Source of the DNA: Pseudomonadota bacterium
GTDB lineage: Bacteria > Pseudomonadota > Alphaproteobacteria > Rhizobiales > Pleomorphomonadaceae
DNA: 64,000 bases
Assembly (NCBI GenBank): GCA_023436885.1
Contig: JAEZHI010000006.1
Coordinates: 76,484-140,483, forward strand
Direction of reading: 5' to 3'
The notes under the pieces are model-generated. The model did no database searches and was not told the origin of the DNA. It worked only from the letters and a program-made list of their open reading frames with translations. The position numbers and the translations under genes were made by a program. Positions 17,406 to 26,752 of this stretch are shown here, in pieces (position 1 is the first letter of the stretch; every line of letters begins with the position of its first letter).

Positions 17406-17696
17406 TCAGATGGCCCCGGGCCGGTGATCGGATTTGACGGTCGGGCCAAATGCCCGGATGCGTTCGCGCAGCCGCTTGGGCACGATATGGCCATCCTCAA
17501 CCTCAACGGCGATCGCCACCACATCAAGCACCTTCGAAGCCTTGACGTCGGCGTGCGCAGCCGCTTCGGCGGCAGCAAGCTGCTCGGGGCTATCGATGAG
17601 CTCGGCGCTATCGATATCGTCGATCCAGTCGCCCTCAGTGGTGCGGTAGACGACGTCACCATCGGAAAGTCGGTTCGCTGTCAGAATCTCGGGCAT
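17406..17696 (-). CDS. DUF2849 protein of the sulfite-reduction operon
   Basis: The 96-residue acidic protein begins with the typical DUF2849 segment (TANRLSDGDVVY) and contains an acidic central part and the family's RLRERIRAFGP end. It is found almost only beside cysG and cysI in alphaproteobacteria; its function is unknown. It lies 14 bases upstream of cysI and is probably the first gene of the operon. In many relatives a siroheme synthase gene (cysG) precedes it, but that gene is missing here, where an oxidoreductase of polyamine metabolism comes next. Confidence 0.85.
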   Translation of the reverse strand: MPEILTANRLSDGDVVYRTTEGDWIDDIDSAELIDSPEQLAAAEAAAHADVKASKVLDVVAIAVEVEDGHIVPKRLRERIRAFGPTVKSDHRPGAI

Positions 17697-17878
17697 GGGC
17701 TCGGGTGTCCGAAGAGGAAATCTACTGAGAGAACAAATAGTCGATCGCTGAAAGAGGGGCCTGTGCCCTCATTTCAAAATACACGTCGGCAGCGGAAAAA
17801 ATATCCCGCTGTCGCCCATTTCTTGAAAGTCTACAAATGATATAGCCTATGTTCGATGGAAAATGGCGGTCGCTGGGC

Positions 17879-19189
17879 TCAAATACTGTCCAACAGCTTG
17901 AACCAGGTCATGGCCGCCACCAGCGTCGGCCACCGCAACAACGGCCCTCCGGGGAAGGGCAGTACTGGGACCTTGGCGAAGATGTCGAAGCGGCCCATTG
18001 AGCCCGCGACCGCCTCGGCGATGACGTGGCCGACAAACGGTGCGAGCATGACGCCCTGTCCCGAATAGCCGGCGGCGATGTAGACATTTGGCTTCGGCCG
18101 GCGAATGAACGGCATGCGGTTGAAGGTTATCCCAAGCGTACCGCCCCAAGCGTGGCTGATCGCTACATTGGCAAGCTTCGGATAGACGCGCGCAAGATGT
18201 GGGCGGACGAAGGCGGCTATGTCCTTGGGAAAGTCGTGGCTGTAGGTCTCGCCACCGCCGAACACTAGGCGCCGGTCAGGTGTCTGGTGCCAGTAATAGA
18301 CGACGAAGCGACTGTCGCTTACCGCCTCTTCGCCCGGGATCAGCATGTCGTCGAGCGGTTCGGTGGCCACCACGAAGTTGTTGATGGGCAGAACGCGAGC
18401 GTCGGTCTGGGCATCGAGTCCGCCGAGGTAACCGTTCCCTGCAATGATCACGGTGTCGACCATCACCTCGCCGTTGGCTGCGACAACGATGGGTTTGGCG
18501 CCGGGGCGGATTTCCTTGACGCGGCTATCTTCGTAAAGCGTGGCGCCTGCAGCTACAGCTGCCTTGGCAAGACCAAGCGCGAACTTCAGAGGATGCAGCT
18601 TGCCGCCCTGCGGGTCGAAGCTGCCGGCGTGGTAGACGTCTGTGCCTGTGCGGCGCGCTGTTTCCTCACGGCCCAGGAAGGTCCGCTCAATGCCCCACTT
18701 CTGTCTGAGATGGTCGATGTGACGCTTCTCGGCGTCGACCCAGCGAGGCTTATGGACTGTGTGGATGAGCCCCGGGCGGAAGTCGCAGTCGATGGAATGC
18801 TCGGTGATCAGGCGATCAAGATGCGCACGCGCCTCGTCGGCAAGCCTTAGCAGGTCGCGTGTCGGCCCCTCGCCAATCCGGGCCGAAAGCCAATCGGGGT
18901 CCTGTCGCTGACCGGGATGAATTTGTCCGCCGTTGCGCCCCGACGCGCCCCAACCGATCTTGTTGGCCTCCAGGACGACGACCTTGAACCCCGCTCGCGA
19001 CAGCGAAAGCGCCGCGGAAAGGCCCGTGTAGCCGCCGCCGACAATGGCGACATCGGCTCGAGAGTGCCCCTTGAGGGCAGGGTAGGTTGGGATGTCCCCG
19101 GCAGACGCGGCGTACCAGGAGGCTACGTGGGGAGCTCGGCCCTCGGCGGGCATGAAGGTCGGGGCGGAGAACATGCGGATCGGTCTCAT
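17879..19189 (-). CDS. puuB: FAD-dependent oxidoreductase, gamma-glutamylputrescine oxidase (PuuB) type
   Basis: The 436-residue flavoenzyme of the DAO family has an ADP-binding Rossmann fold (VAIVGGGYTGLSAALSLSRAG, near residue 47). The GASGRNGGQIHPG segment typical of PuuB/OrdL proteins lies near residue 82, and AAGYSGQGVMLAPFVG closes the FAD site at the C-terminus. PuuB oxidises gamma-glutamylputrescine to the aldehyde, with release of ammonia and hydrogen peroxide. Location downstream of a gamma-glutamylputrescine synthetase-like gene and a polyamine aminotransferase supports this over other DAO substrates. The gap to the aminotransferase is 189 bases, so separate expression is possible. 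The ribosome site is weak and the start is therefore less certain. Confidence 0.82.
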   Translation of the reverse strand: MRPIRMFSAPTFMPAEGRAPHVASWYAASAGDIPTYPALKGHSRADVAIVGGGYTGLSAALSLSRAGFKVVVLEANKIGWGASGRNGGQIHPGQRQDPDWLSARIGEGPTRDLLRLADEARAHLDRLITEHSIDCDFRPGLIHTVHKPRWVDAEKRHIDHLRQKWGIERTFLGREETARRTGTDVYHAGSFDPQGGKLHPLKFALGLAKAAVAAGATLYEDSRVKEIRPGAKPIVVAANGEVMVDTVIIAGNGYLGGLDAQTDARVLPINNFVVATEPLDDMLIPGEEAVSDSRFVVYYWHQTPDRRLVFGGGETYSHDFPKDIAAFVRPHLARVYPKLANVAISHAWGGTLGITFNRMPFIRRPKPNVYIAAGYSGQGVMLAPFVGHVIAEAVAGSMGRFDIFAKVPVLPFPGGPLLRWPTLVAAMTWFKLLDSI

Positions 19190-19378
19190 TCATCAAATCC
19201 GCCGGAAACGATAGAGTCCGGTCGTGGGTGGAGGTCGGTCAACCTTCGCCACGGGCCGTCCTCCCGATTGCTTCAGCGTCGTCCGCGTCTTGTCGGTGCA
19301 CCCTAGACCAAACACCGATGGGCACGGAATCCGAAAGTTGGGCAAGGGCGACATTTGCCGCCCAAGCCGTGGGCATGG

Positions 19379-20764
19379 TCACCCCATCAATCCGTCGCGC
19401 TTGAGATCGGCGTAGGTCATGTCGAGCGTGAGGGTCGCAAGGCGGATCAACTCATCCGCTTCTTCGTGACTGAGCACGAATGGCGGCGCGATGACCATGC
19501 TGTCGTGGACATGCCGCATCACCAGACCGTTCCTGAACGAATGCTCGCGGCAGCGTAGGCCGACGCTGCCATCGCCAGCAAAGCGGCGCCGCGAAGGCTT
19601 GGCAGGTACCAGCTCGAGAGCGCCCATCAGGCCGGTCATGCGCGCTTCGCCAACCAGTGGATGGTCGGCAAGCTTTAGCCAGCGCTCGCGAAGATACGGA
19701 CCTATGTCGTCGCGGACGCGCTCGACCAGCTTTTCCTCACGCAAGATCTTGAGGTTGGCGATGGCCGCCGCTGCGCAGACCGGGTGGGCCGAGTATGTGA
19801 AGCCGTGATTGAACTCGCCAGTGTCCTCGATCACCTTGGCCACCTTGTCGGAGACCAGCACGCCGCCAATCGGCAGATATCCCGAAGACAGCCCCTTGGC
19901 CACTGGCATCAGGTCGGGCTGCATACCGAAGTGCTCGGCGCCGAACCAGGTGCCGAGCCGGCCGAAGCCGCAGATCACCTCGTCGGAGACGAACAGGATG
20001 TCGCGCTCGCGGCAGATGCGGGCGACTTCCGGCCAATAGGTTTCCGGTGGAATGATGACGCCGCCGGCGCCCTGGATCGGCTCCGCGATGAAGGCGGCGA
20101 CCTTGTCCTCGCCGAGCTGATCGATCGCCGCTTCCAGTTCCCGCGCCGCCTTCAATCCGAACTCGGCCGGGGAGAGGTCGCCGCCTTCATCGAACCAGTA
20201 GGGCTGGCCGATATGATGGACGCCGGGAATGGGCAGTCCGCCTTGCGCGTGCATAGGAGTCATGCCGCCGAGCGAAGCGCCGGCCACGGTCGATCCATGA
20301 TAGGCATTGCGGCGGGCAATGATGACTTGCTTCTGGGGCTTGCCGAGGGTCGCCCAATAGGTTCGCGCCATCCGAAGCATGGTGTCGTTGGCTTCTGATC
20401 CGGACCCACAGAAAAATACGCGGTTGAAACCCTCGGGCGTGATCTCCGCGATAAGGGCAGCGAGCTCGACGGCCGGCGGGTGCGTCGTCTTGAAGAAGGT
20501 GTTGTAATAGGAAATCTCGGCCATCTGCTGCTGCACAGCCTCGGCGATTTCCGGTCTGCCATGGCCGATGTTGACGCACCAGAGGCCTGACATTCCGTCG
20601 AGAATGCGATTGCCGTCGCTGTCGGTCAGCCAGACGCCTTCGCCTTTGACGATGACGCGAACGCCACCGGCGTTGAGCGAGCGGGTGTCAGAGAAGGGAT
20701 GCAGATGGTGCGCAGCATCAAGCGCGCGATAATGGGCGGTTGGATAAGCGTTGTGGGTGAGCAT
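19379..20764 (-). CDS. spuC: Class III aminotransferase, putrescine/polyamine:pyruvate type (SpuC-like)
   Basis: The 461-residue PLP enzyme carries the class III landmarks: the FFCGSGSEANDTMLRMAR phosphate region, AYHGSTVAGASLGG, the VSDEVICGFGRLG segment that holds the cofactor-binding aspartate, and AKGLSSGYLPIGG with the Schiff-base lysine. The pattern follows the aspartate/putrescine-pyruvate group (SpuC). It would convert putrescine to 4-aminobutyraldehyde with pyruvate as acceptor. The ATG at 20764 gives the normal length; 32 upstream codons lack similarity. It lies 95 bases downstream of the glutamine-synthetase-like gene, probably on the same transcript. Confidence 0.87.
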   Translation of the reverse strand: MLTHNAYPTAHYRALDAAHHLHPFSDTRSLNAGGVRVIVKGEGVWLTDSDGNRILDGMSGLWCVNIGHGRPEIAEAVQQQMAEISYYNTFFKTTHPPAVELAALIAEITPEGFNRVFFCGSGSEANDTMLRMARTYWATLGKPQKQVIIARRNAYHGSTVAGASLGGMTPMHAQGGLPIPGVHHIGQPYWFDEGGDLSPAEFGLKAARELEAAIDQLGEDKVAAFIAEPIQGAGGVIIPPETYWPEVARICRERDILFVSDEVICGFGRLGTWFGAEHFGMQPDLMPVAKGLSSGYLPIGGVLVSDKVAKVIEDTGEFNHGFTYSAHPVCAAAAIANLKILREEKLVERVRDDIGPYLRERWLKLADHPLVGEARMTGLMGALELVPAKPSRRRFAGDGSVGLRCREHSFRNGLVMRHVHDSMVIAPPFVLSHEEADELIRLATLTLDMTYADLKRDGLMG

Positions 20765-20859
20765 GAAAGCCTCGGGGTAAAGGCGACCAATCCTGCGGAC
20801 GGCTGAGCGTGAGGAACGAAGGCCGGTGCCGTATGAGCACGGCGCCAGCCCCGATCTCA

Positions 20860-22275
20860 TCAGACCGCGAGCAGGAGATGCTGTCGCTCCCAGCTGGAAA
20901 TGACGTTCATGAAGGTCTCGTATTCCTGCTGTTTGATGGCCCTGTAGGTTGCCATGAAGCGCGGACCGAACACCTCGGCGAGGTCGCTGCTGTCTTCGAA
21001 AAGCGCGAGCGCTTCCAGAAGGCCGCGCGGTAAGCCGAAGGGCAGGTCGCGAGCCGATCCGGGAATTGGCTCCTCAGGCGTGAGCCGCTCCTGCATGCCA
21101 AGTAGGCCGCAGGCAAGCGAGGCAGCAATGGCAAGGTACGGATTGGCGTCGGACGACGGCACCCGGTTCTCGACACGTCTGGACCCTGGTCCGGAGTTGG
21201 GGACTCGAATGCCGACGGTCCTGTTGTCATAGCCCCAGTGCACGTTGATCGGAGCCGCCGTACCGCGGGTTAACCGCCTGAACGAGTTGACATAGGGTGC
21301 AAGGATGCACATCACCGCAGGAAGATATTTCTGCAGCCCGGCAATGAACGAAAAGAAGGCGGGCGTCGGATTACCTTCGTCGTCGGAGAAGATGTTGCGG
21401 CCCGTCTCGATGTCTACCACCGACTGATGAATGTGCATGGCCGATCCGGGCTCGCGGCTCATCGGCTTGGCCATGAAAGTGGCGTACATCTTGTGCCGTA
21501 GCGCCGCCTCGCGGATCGTCCGCTTGAAGGTGAATACCTGGTCGGCGAGGGCTAGCGGATCGCCGTGACGGAGGTTGATCTCCATCTGAGCAGCGCCTTC
21601 CTCATGGATCAGCGTATCGATCTCAAGCCCTTGCTTTTCCGAGAACTCGTAGATGTCGTCGAACAGATCGTCGAACTCATTGACGTGCTGGATGGAATAG
21701 GACTGACGACTGGCCTCGGCCCGACCGGAGCGTCCGATCGGCGGCTCAAGTGGGTAATCGGGGTCGAGGTTCTGCTTGACGAGATAGAACTCTATCTCGG
21801 GCGCAACCACGGCCCGCAATCCCTCACGCTCGTAAAGCCCAACGATCTTTCGCAAGATCTGGCGTGGCCCGAGGTCGAAAGCTCGGCCATCGCGATGAAA
21901 AGCGTCGTGGATGATCTGGGCCGTTGGCTCCGATGCCCAGGGCACCGCGGTGAGCGTCGAGAAATCGGGCCTCAAGAACACGTCGCCGTCGGAGGGGTCG
22001 TGCTGGAAGGCGTCGTCCTCCTCGGGGTACTCACCTGTAATGGTTGTGGTGAATACCGAAGACGGCATGGCCATGACGGTCGAGGAGAAGAACTTGTCGG
22101 CTGGCATCAGCTTGCCGCGGGCGACACCGGCAAGATCCGGCGTGATGCATTCGATATCTTCGATCCCCCGCTCCTTGAGCCAGGTTTTTGCCTCTGCGAG
22201 CGTCTCGACGCCCCGCTCCGGCTTCGGTTCGCCGACCCTCGGCGCGTCCTTGGGTTCGGTCGAAATCAGACTCAT
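20860..22275 (-). CDS. puuA: Glutamine-synthetase-family gamma-glutamylpolyamine synthetase (PuuA/SpuB-like)
   Basis: The 471-residue protein has the GS beta-grasp and catalytic domains: APEIEFYL near residue 150, an HEEGAAQMEIN segment, AMHIHQS (ATP/metal-binding histidine) and RVPSSDANPYLAIAAS near the end. It lacks a clear adenylylation-site region of the GlnA type and is more like the PuuA/SpuB branch, which ligates glutamate to putrescine. Together with the downstream oxidase this gives the glutamylated putrescine pathway. The ATG at 22275 is chosen by family length; the ribosome site is poor. It is the first gene of the minus-strand catabolic group and divergent from the potF-like importer gene. 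Confidence 0.87.
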   Translation of the reverse strand: MSLISTEPKDAPRVGEPKPERGVETLAEAKTWLKERGIEDIECITPDLAGVARGKLMPADKFFSSTVMAMPSSVFTTTITGEYPEEDDAFQHDPSDGDVFLRPDFSTLTAVPWASEPTAQIIHDAFHRDGRAFDLGPRQILRKIVGLYEREGLRAVVAPEIEFYLVKQNLDPDYPLEPPIGRSGRAEASRQSYSIQHVNEFDDLFDDIYEFSEKQGLEIDTLIHEEGAAQMEINLRHGDPLALADQVFTFKRTIREAALRHKMYATFMAKPMSREPGSAMHIHQSVVDIETGRNIFSDDEGNPTPAFFSFIAGLQKYLPAVMCILAPYVNSFRRLTRGTAAPINVHWGYDNRTVGIRVPNSGPGSRRVENRVPSSDANPYLAIAASLACGLLGMQERLTPEEPIPGSARDLPFGLPRGLLEALALFEDSSDLAEVFGPRFMATYRAIKQQEYETFMNVISSWERQHLLLAV

Positions 22276-22639
22276 GATTGCTTTCTTTCGTTGCTGGCAC
22301 GCGAAGGCGGGAGCCTCTTCCATCCCGCCCGTCCGAACGCACGCCTTTGTGTTTCGGAAAATGCAGACCTCTTAGTTGTGATGACATTTTTGCGGCTGTG
22401 CAATTGCATTTTCGCCGGTACGGGCAGGTTCTGTGATCAGAAAATGCCACGTGCCAAAAAATGGGCAGCAACCAGTTGTCGTCCCACTGTGGCTGTGCAT
22501 AAATGCGCCCGACCGCCGTGTGCGTAGAACGCCGGATTCTTTCGCTGTTCTATGGGAAAAGCGCCGGAGCCTGGACTTAACCCCGCCGGCTTCGCAAAAG
22601 CGGAGACCCGAGGGGCGGTCGTGACAGGGGACAGGGAGC
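22276..22639. promoter_or_regulatory. Divergent promoter region between polyamine catabolism and uptake operons
   Basis: The 364-base region holds no gene. A possible sigma-70 promoter for potF is TTGTCG (22476-22481), a 17-base spacer, then ATAAAT (22499-22504). A perfect 10-bp palindrome TGCAATTGCA lies at 22399-22408, about 124 bases upstream of the synthetase start. It could be an operator for an unlinked polyamine regulator. No PuuR-like gene is present nearby. Confidence 0.45.
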
Positions 22640-23740
22640 ATGACGAAAATGGTGAGACAGCGTCTTCTGGGTGCCGCCGCGCTGACGGTCGCTCTCGCGA
22701 CGGGTGCCGTGGCTGAGGACAAGGTCGTCAACGTCTACAATTGGTCCGATTATATCGACGAATCCGTCCTGAAGGACTTCACCACGGAGACGGGCATCAA
22801 GGTCGTCTACGACGTGTTCGACAATCAGGATATCGTCGAGACCAAGATGCTGGCTGGCGGTTCGGGCTACGACGTTGTGGTCATTACCGGACCCTTCCTT
22901 GCCCGCCAGATCTCGGCTGGCGTCTATCAGCCGCTCGACAAGTCGAAGCTTCCGAACATTTCCAACATGTGGCCGGAAGTGATGAGCCGCGTTGCCCAGT
23001 ATGACCCAGGCAACAAGTATGGCATCGACTACATGTGGGGCACCACGGGCATCGGCTATAACGTCGACAAAATCAAGGCGATCATGCCGGATGCGCCCGT
23101 CAATAGCTGGGACATGGTGTTCAAGCCCGAGATCATCTCGAAATTCAAGGACTGCGGTGTGCAGGTCCTCGACGCTTCCGAGGAACTCATCCCGGCTGCT
23201 CTCAAATATCTCGGCAAGAACCCGGACTCCAAGGATGCCGCCGACATGGAAGCGGCTGGCAAGCTGCTCGCCTCGGTCAAGCCCTACATTCAGAAGTTCC
23301 ACTCGTCGGAGTACATCAACGCTCTGGCCAACGGTGATATCTGTCTCGCCGTCGGTTATTCCGGCGATATTCTTCAGGCACGCAACCGCGCCAAGGACGC
23401 CAAGAACGGGGTGAACATCAAGTATGTTATCCCGAAGGAAGGCGCCAACATGTGGTTCGACATCATGACCATCCCCAAGGACGCGCCCCATCCTGACGCG
23501 GCCCACGCCTTCATGAACTACATCATGAAGCCCGAGGTGATTGCCAAGTCGACGAACTACGTCTCCTACGCCAACGGCAACCTCGCCTCGCAGAAGTTCG
23601 TCGATCCGGACATCCTCTCCGATACGTCGATCTACCCCGACAAGGATACGCTGGCCAACTTGTTCTCGACTACGCCTTATGACGCAAAGGCCCAGCGCGT
23701 ACTGACCCGCGTCTGGACCTCGGTCAAGACGGGTATGTAA
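22640..23740 (+). CDS. potF: Periplasmic putrescine/polyamine-binding protein PotF-like
   Basis: The 366-residue precursor has a signal peptide (MTKMVRQRLLGAAALTVALA, cleaved near AVA-E). The mature part follows the PotD/PotF family, with VNVYNWSDYIDESVL at the N-terminus (the tryptophan and aspartate are polyamine-binding positions), GSGYDVVVITGPF, and MWGTTGIGYNVDKI. It binds putrescine or a related polyamine in the periplasm for the adjacent ABC permeases. The ATG is preceded by AGGGGACAGGGAG. A strong hairpin after the gene probably boosts its expression relative to the downstream genes. Confidence 0.95.
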   Translation: MTKMVRQRLLGAAALTVALATGAVAEDKVVNVYNWSDYIDESVLKDFTTETGIKVVYDVFDNQDIVETKMLAGGSGYDVVVITGPFLARQISAGVYQPLDKSKLPNISNMWPEVMSRVAQYDPGNKYGIDYMWGTTGIGYNVDKIKAIMPDAPVNSWDMVFKPEIISKFKDCGVQVLDASEELIPAALKYLGKNPDSKDAADMEAAGKLLASVKPYIQKFHSSEYINALANGDICLAVGYSGDILQARNRAKDAKNGVNIKYVIPKEGANMWFDIMTIPKDAPHPDAAHAFMNYIMKPEVIAKSTNYVSYANGNLASQKFVDPDILSDTSIYPDKDTLANLFSTTPYDAKAQRVLTRVWTSVKTGM

Positions 23741-23766
23741 ACGCCTGGCGGAAAGCAACTGTCGAA

Positions 23767-23794
23767 AAGCACCCGGTCACAAGGCCGGGTGCTT
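23767..23794 (+). other. Intercistronic hairpin between potF and potG
   Basis: AAGCACCCGG (23767-23776) pairs perfectly with CCGGGTGCTT (23785-23794) over an 8-base loop. No T run follows, so full termination is unlikely. As in other ABC operons it probably stabilises the binding-protein message or attenuates the distal genes. Confidence 0.7.
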
Positions 23795-23849
23795 GCATGT
23801 GACGGGTTGTGGTGGCACGTCAGGCTAGGTGGAAACGAGGATTCCGAAG

Positions 23850-25001
23850 ATGATCGAGGCGGTTGGGCCGATCAAGCGCAAGTTTGCTCCCTGGGACGAT
23901 CCGACGCTCAAACCGTTCATCCGCTTTGAGAACGTCACCAAACGCTTCGGCGATTTCACCGCCGTCGACAATCTCACGCTCGACATTTACGAGCGCGAGT
24001 TCTTTGCCCTTCTGGGGCCATCGGGCTGCGGCAAGACAACGCTGATGCGCATGCTCGCCGGCTTCGAACAGCCGACCGAAGGGCGTATTCTTCTCGATGG
24101 CAAGGATCTATCCGGCATTCCGCCCTACAAGCGGCCGGTCAACATGATGTTCCAGTCCTATGCGCTCTTCCCGCACATGACGGTCGAGGGCAACATTGCC
24201 TTCGGTCTTAAGCAAGAAGGCATGGACACCTCCAGTATCAATACCCGCGTTGCCGAGATGCTGGAGCTGGTCAAGCTCGAGAAGTTCGCCAAGCGTAAAC
24301 CGCACCAGTTGTCGGGTGGTCAGCGTCAGCGCGTGGCGCTTGCCCGCTCGCTGGCCAAGCGCCCCAAGGTGCTGCTGCTCGACGAGCCTCTCGGCGCACT
24401 GGATAAGAAGCTGCGCGAAGAGACCCAGTTCGAGCTGATGGATATCCAGGTCGAGCTCGGCATGACCTTCCTGATTGTCACTCACGACCAGGAAGAGGCG
24501 ATGACGGTCTCAGACCGCATCGCCGTCATGAACCACGGTATCATCGCCCAGATCGGTACCGCCTCGCAGATTTACGAACAGCCGGCAACGCGTTACGTCG
24601 CTGACTTCGTCGGCGATATCAATCTGATCGAGGGCAAGGTGACCGCTGTCGAAGGCGGGGTTGCTACGCTCAGGTGTGAAAGCGTCGATGCAACCGTGAT
24701 CGCCGAAACGGGGCTCGGAGACGTCGCGCTCGGTGCCGATGCCGGTTTCGCCATACGGCCGGAAAAGGTTCAAATTTCGCTGGAGGCGCCTCCGGCCGGT
24801 ACGCCGAATGTGTTGACTGGCGAAGTCTGGGACATCGGTTATCTCGGCGATATTTCGGTCTATCGCGTTCGTCTCGCGGGGGGCTCCATCGTCAAGGCAA
24901 CCGTTGCCAATCTGACGCGTATCGTCGAACGGCCGATCACTTGGGAAGACAAGGTGTTTCTGACCTGGCCGGCCGACGCCGGCGTCATCCTGCTGAAGTG
25001 A
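23850..25001 (+). CDS. potG: Polyamine ABC transporter ATPase PotG-like
   Basis: The 383-residue ATPase has Walker A GPSGCGKTT (near residue 55), Q-loop MMFQSYALFPHM, signature LSGGQRQRV, Walker B LLLDEPLGALD, the H-loop IVTHDQEEAM and a C-terminal TOBE domain (about residues 290-380). This is the PotA/PotG layout and energises polyamine import. The ATG at 23850 is preferred; a GTG seven codons earlier is possible. It is followed after 10 bases by the permease genes. Confidence 0.95.
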   Translation: MIEAVGPIKRKFAPWDDPTLKPFIRFENVTKRFGDFTAVDNLTLDIYEREFFALLGPSGCGKTTLMRMLAGFEQPTEGRILLDGKDLSGIPPYKRPVNMMFQSYALFPHMTVEGNIAFGLKQEGMDTSSINTRVAEMLELVKLEKFAKRKPHQLSGGQRQRVALARSLAKRPKVLLLDEPLGALDKKLREETQFELMDIQVELGMTFLIVTHDQEEAMTVSDRIAVMNHGIIAQIGTASQIYEQPATRYVADFVGDINLIEGKVTAVEGGVATLRCESVDATVIAETGLGDVALGADAGFAIRPEKVQISLEAPPAGTPNVLTGEVWDIGYLGDISVYRVRLAGGSIVKATVANLTRIVERPITWEDKVFLTWPADAGVILLK

Positions 25002-25011
25002 GGGAACGGGC

Positions 25012-25920
25012 ATGGCGGAGCGCTGGACGCAGGACGTAAGGCCCTTCCTTGCAAAATGGGCCCTGGTGGCGGTTCCCTATCTTTGGAGCCTTTTGTTCTT
25101 TCTGGCGCCGTTCCTGATCATCCTGAAGATTTCGCTGTCGCAGACGGCGATCGCCATGCCGCCATATACGCCGGTCATCAACACCCTTGGCGAGTTCTGG
25201 TCCAAGCTGGCCGATTTTTCCCTCGACAATTACGTCTTCCTCACCGAGGACCCGCTTTATTATTCGGCCTATCTTTCCAGTCTTCGCATCGCCCTGCTCT
25301 CGACCATACTCCTGCTGATCGTAGGCTATCCGATCGCCTATGGCATGGCTCGGGCACCCAAGGGCGTGCGCAATGCTTTGGTGATGGCGGTCATTCTCCC
25401 GTTCTGGACGAGCTTTCTGATCCGCGTCTACGCCTGGATCGGCATCCTGAAGCCCGAGGGACTGATCACGATCGCCCTTCAAGCGCTCGGAATTCTTGGG
25501 CCGGACCAGCAGATCCACATCTACAATACCGAGACGGCCGTCTTCATTGGTATCGTCTATTCCTACCTGCCCTTCATGGTGTTGCCGCTTTACGCTGCTC
25601 TCGAGAAGCTGGATGCGACGCTGCTGGAAGCGGCAGCCGACCTTGGTTGTCCACCCACCAAGTCCTTCTGGGTCATTACCTTCCCACTTTCCTTGCCCGG
25701 TGTCATTGCCGGCTGTTTCCTGTGCTTCATTCCGATTGTCGGCGAGTTCGTCATTCCGGATCTGCTCGGCGGTTCAGGGACGCTGATGATCGGCAAGACG
25801 CTGTGGGCGGAGTTCTTCAACAATCGCGACTGGCCGGTTTCGTCGGCGGTAGCTGTCGTGCTCCTGATCATCCTGGTGGTGCCGATCGTCATCTTCCAGA
25901 ACCAGCAGAAGAAGGCTTGA
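25012..25920 (+). CDS. potH: Polyamine ABC transporter permease PotH-like
   Basis: The 302-residue inner-membrane protein has about six hydrophobic segments and the EAA coupling loop (LEAAADLGCPPTKSFWVITFP, about residues 205-225) that contacts the ATPase. The first segment (PYLWSLLFFLAPFLIILKISL) and the periplasmic loop with NTLGEFWSKL resemble PotH. It forms the channel with the PotI-like partner. The ATG follows GAGGGAACGG. Confidence 0.94.
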   Translation: MAERWTQDVRPFLAKWALVAVPYLWSLLFFLAPFLIILKISLSQTAIAMPPYTPVINTLGEFWSKLADFSLDNYVFLTEDPLYYSAYLSSLRIALLSTILLLIVGYPIAYGMARAPKGVRNALVMAVILPFWTSFLIRVYAWIGILKPEGLITIALQALGILGPDQQIHIYNTETAVFIGIVYSYLPFMVLPLYAALEKLDATLLEAAADLGCPPTKSFWVITFPLSLPGVIAGCFLCFIPIVGEFVIPDLLGGSGTLMIGKTLWAEFFNNRDWPVSSAVAVVLLIILVVPIVIFQNQQKKA

Positions 25921-25930
25921 GGAGCGCGCC

Positions 25931-26752
25931 ATGAACAAGACGACGAGCTGGTTCAACGTCACCTCACTGGTGTTCGGCTTTGCTTTTCTCTACGTTCCGA
26001 TCCTCATTCTGGTGGTCTATTCCTTCAACGCTTCGAAGCTGGTGACCGTCTGGGGTGGCCTGTCGACCAAGTGGTATGTCGAGCTGGCCCATGATCAGGC
26101 GATCATCGACGCCGCTTGGGTGACCATCCGTGTCGGCATCCTCTCGGCCTCGTTTGCCACGGTTCTCGGGACCATGGCCGCCCTGGTTCTCGATCGGTAC
26201 AGCAAGTTCCATGGCCGCGCGTTGTTCTCAGGCATGGTCTACGCACCGCTGGTCATGCCGGAAGTCATCACCGGCCTGTCGCTGCTATTGCTGTTCGTTG
26301 CCATTGGCTTCGATCGCGGCTTCTGGTCTGTCGTGATCGCCCATACGACGCTCACCATGTGCTTTGTGGCAGTCGTCGTGCAGTCACGCCTGGTCACGCT
26401 CGATCGCAGCCTGGAGGAGGCCGCCCTTGATCTCGGCTGTCCTCCCGTGAAGACCTTTTTCCTCATTACCTTGCCGTTGATCCTGCCTGGCGTCGTTGCC
26501 GGTTGGATGCTGGCCTTCACGCTGTCGCTCGACGACCTGGTCATCGCGTCCTTCAACACGGGACCCGGCGCGACCACGCTGCCCATCAAGATCTACTCCA
26601 TGGTCCGCCTCGGGGTGACGCCTGAAATCAATGCCATCTCTACCATTCTTATTTCGGTGATTGCCGTCGGCGTCATTGTGGCATCGGTCATGTCGCATCG
26701 TTCTCAGGTGGAGAAGGAAAAGGCCGAGCGCGCCGTTTTTCTTGGTGGTTGA
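25931..26752 (+). CDS. potI: Polyamine ABC transporter permease PotI-like
   Basis: The 273-residue inner-membrane protein has the PotI/PotC pattern: an N-terminal FLYVPILILVVYSFNAS segment and the EAA loop EEAALDLGCPPVKTFFLITLP at about residues 157-177. The C-terminal AFTLSLDDLVIASF segment lies near residue 197. It pairs with the PotH-like permease. The start lies 10 bases after the upstream stop, with GGAG before it. It is the last gene of the importer operon. No intrinsic terminator is evident in the 225 bases before bfr. Confidence 0.94.
   Translation: MNKTTSWFNVTSLVFGFAFLYVPILILVVYSFNASKLVTVWGGLSTKWYVELAHDQAIIDAAWVTIRVGILSASFATVLGTMAALVLDRYSKFHGRALFSGMVYAPLVMPEVITGLSLLLLFVAIGFDRGFWSVVIAHTTLTMCFVAVVVQSRLVTLDRSLEEAALDLGCPPVKTFFLITLPLILPGVVAGWMLAFTLSLDDLVIASFNTGPGATTLPIKIYSMVRLGVTPEINAISTILISVIAVGVIVASVMSHRSQVEKEKAERAVFLGG

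Noticed and set aside
23850..26752. Idea that the PotGHI genes form a sulfate or iron importer
   Set aside because: The binding protein and EAA-loop sequences follow the PotF/PotH/PotI pattern and catabolic polyamine genes are divergent next door.
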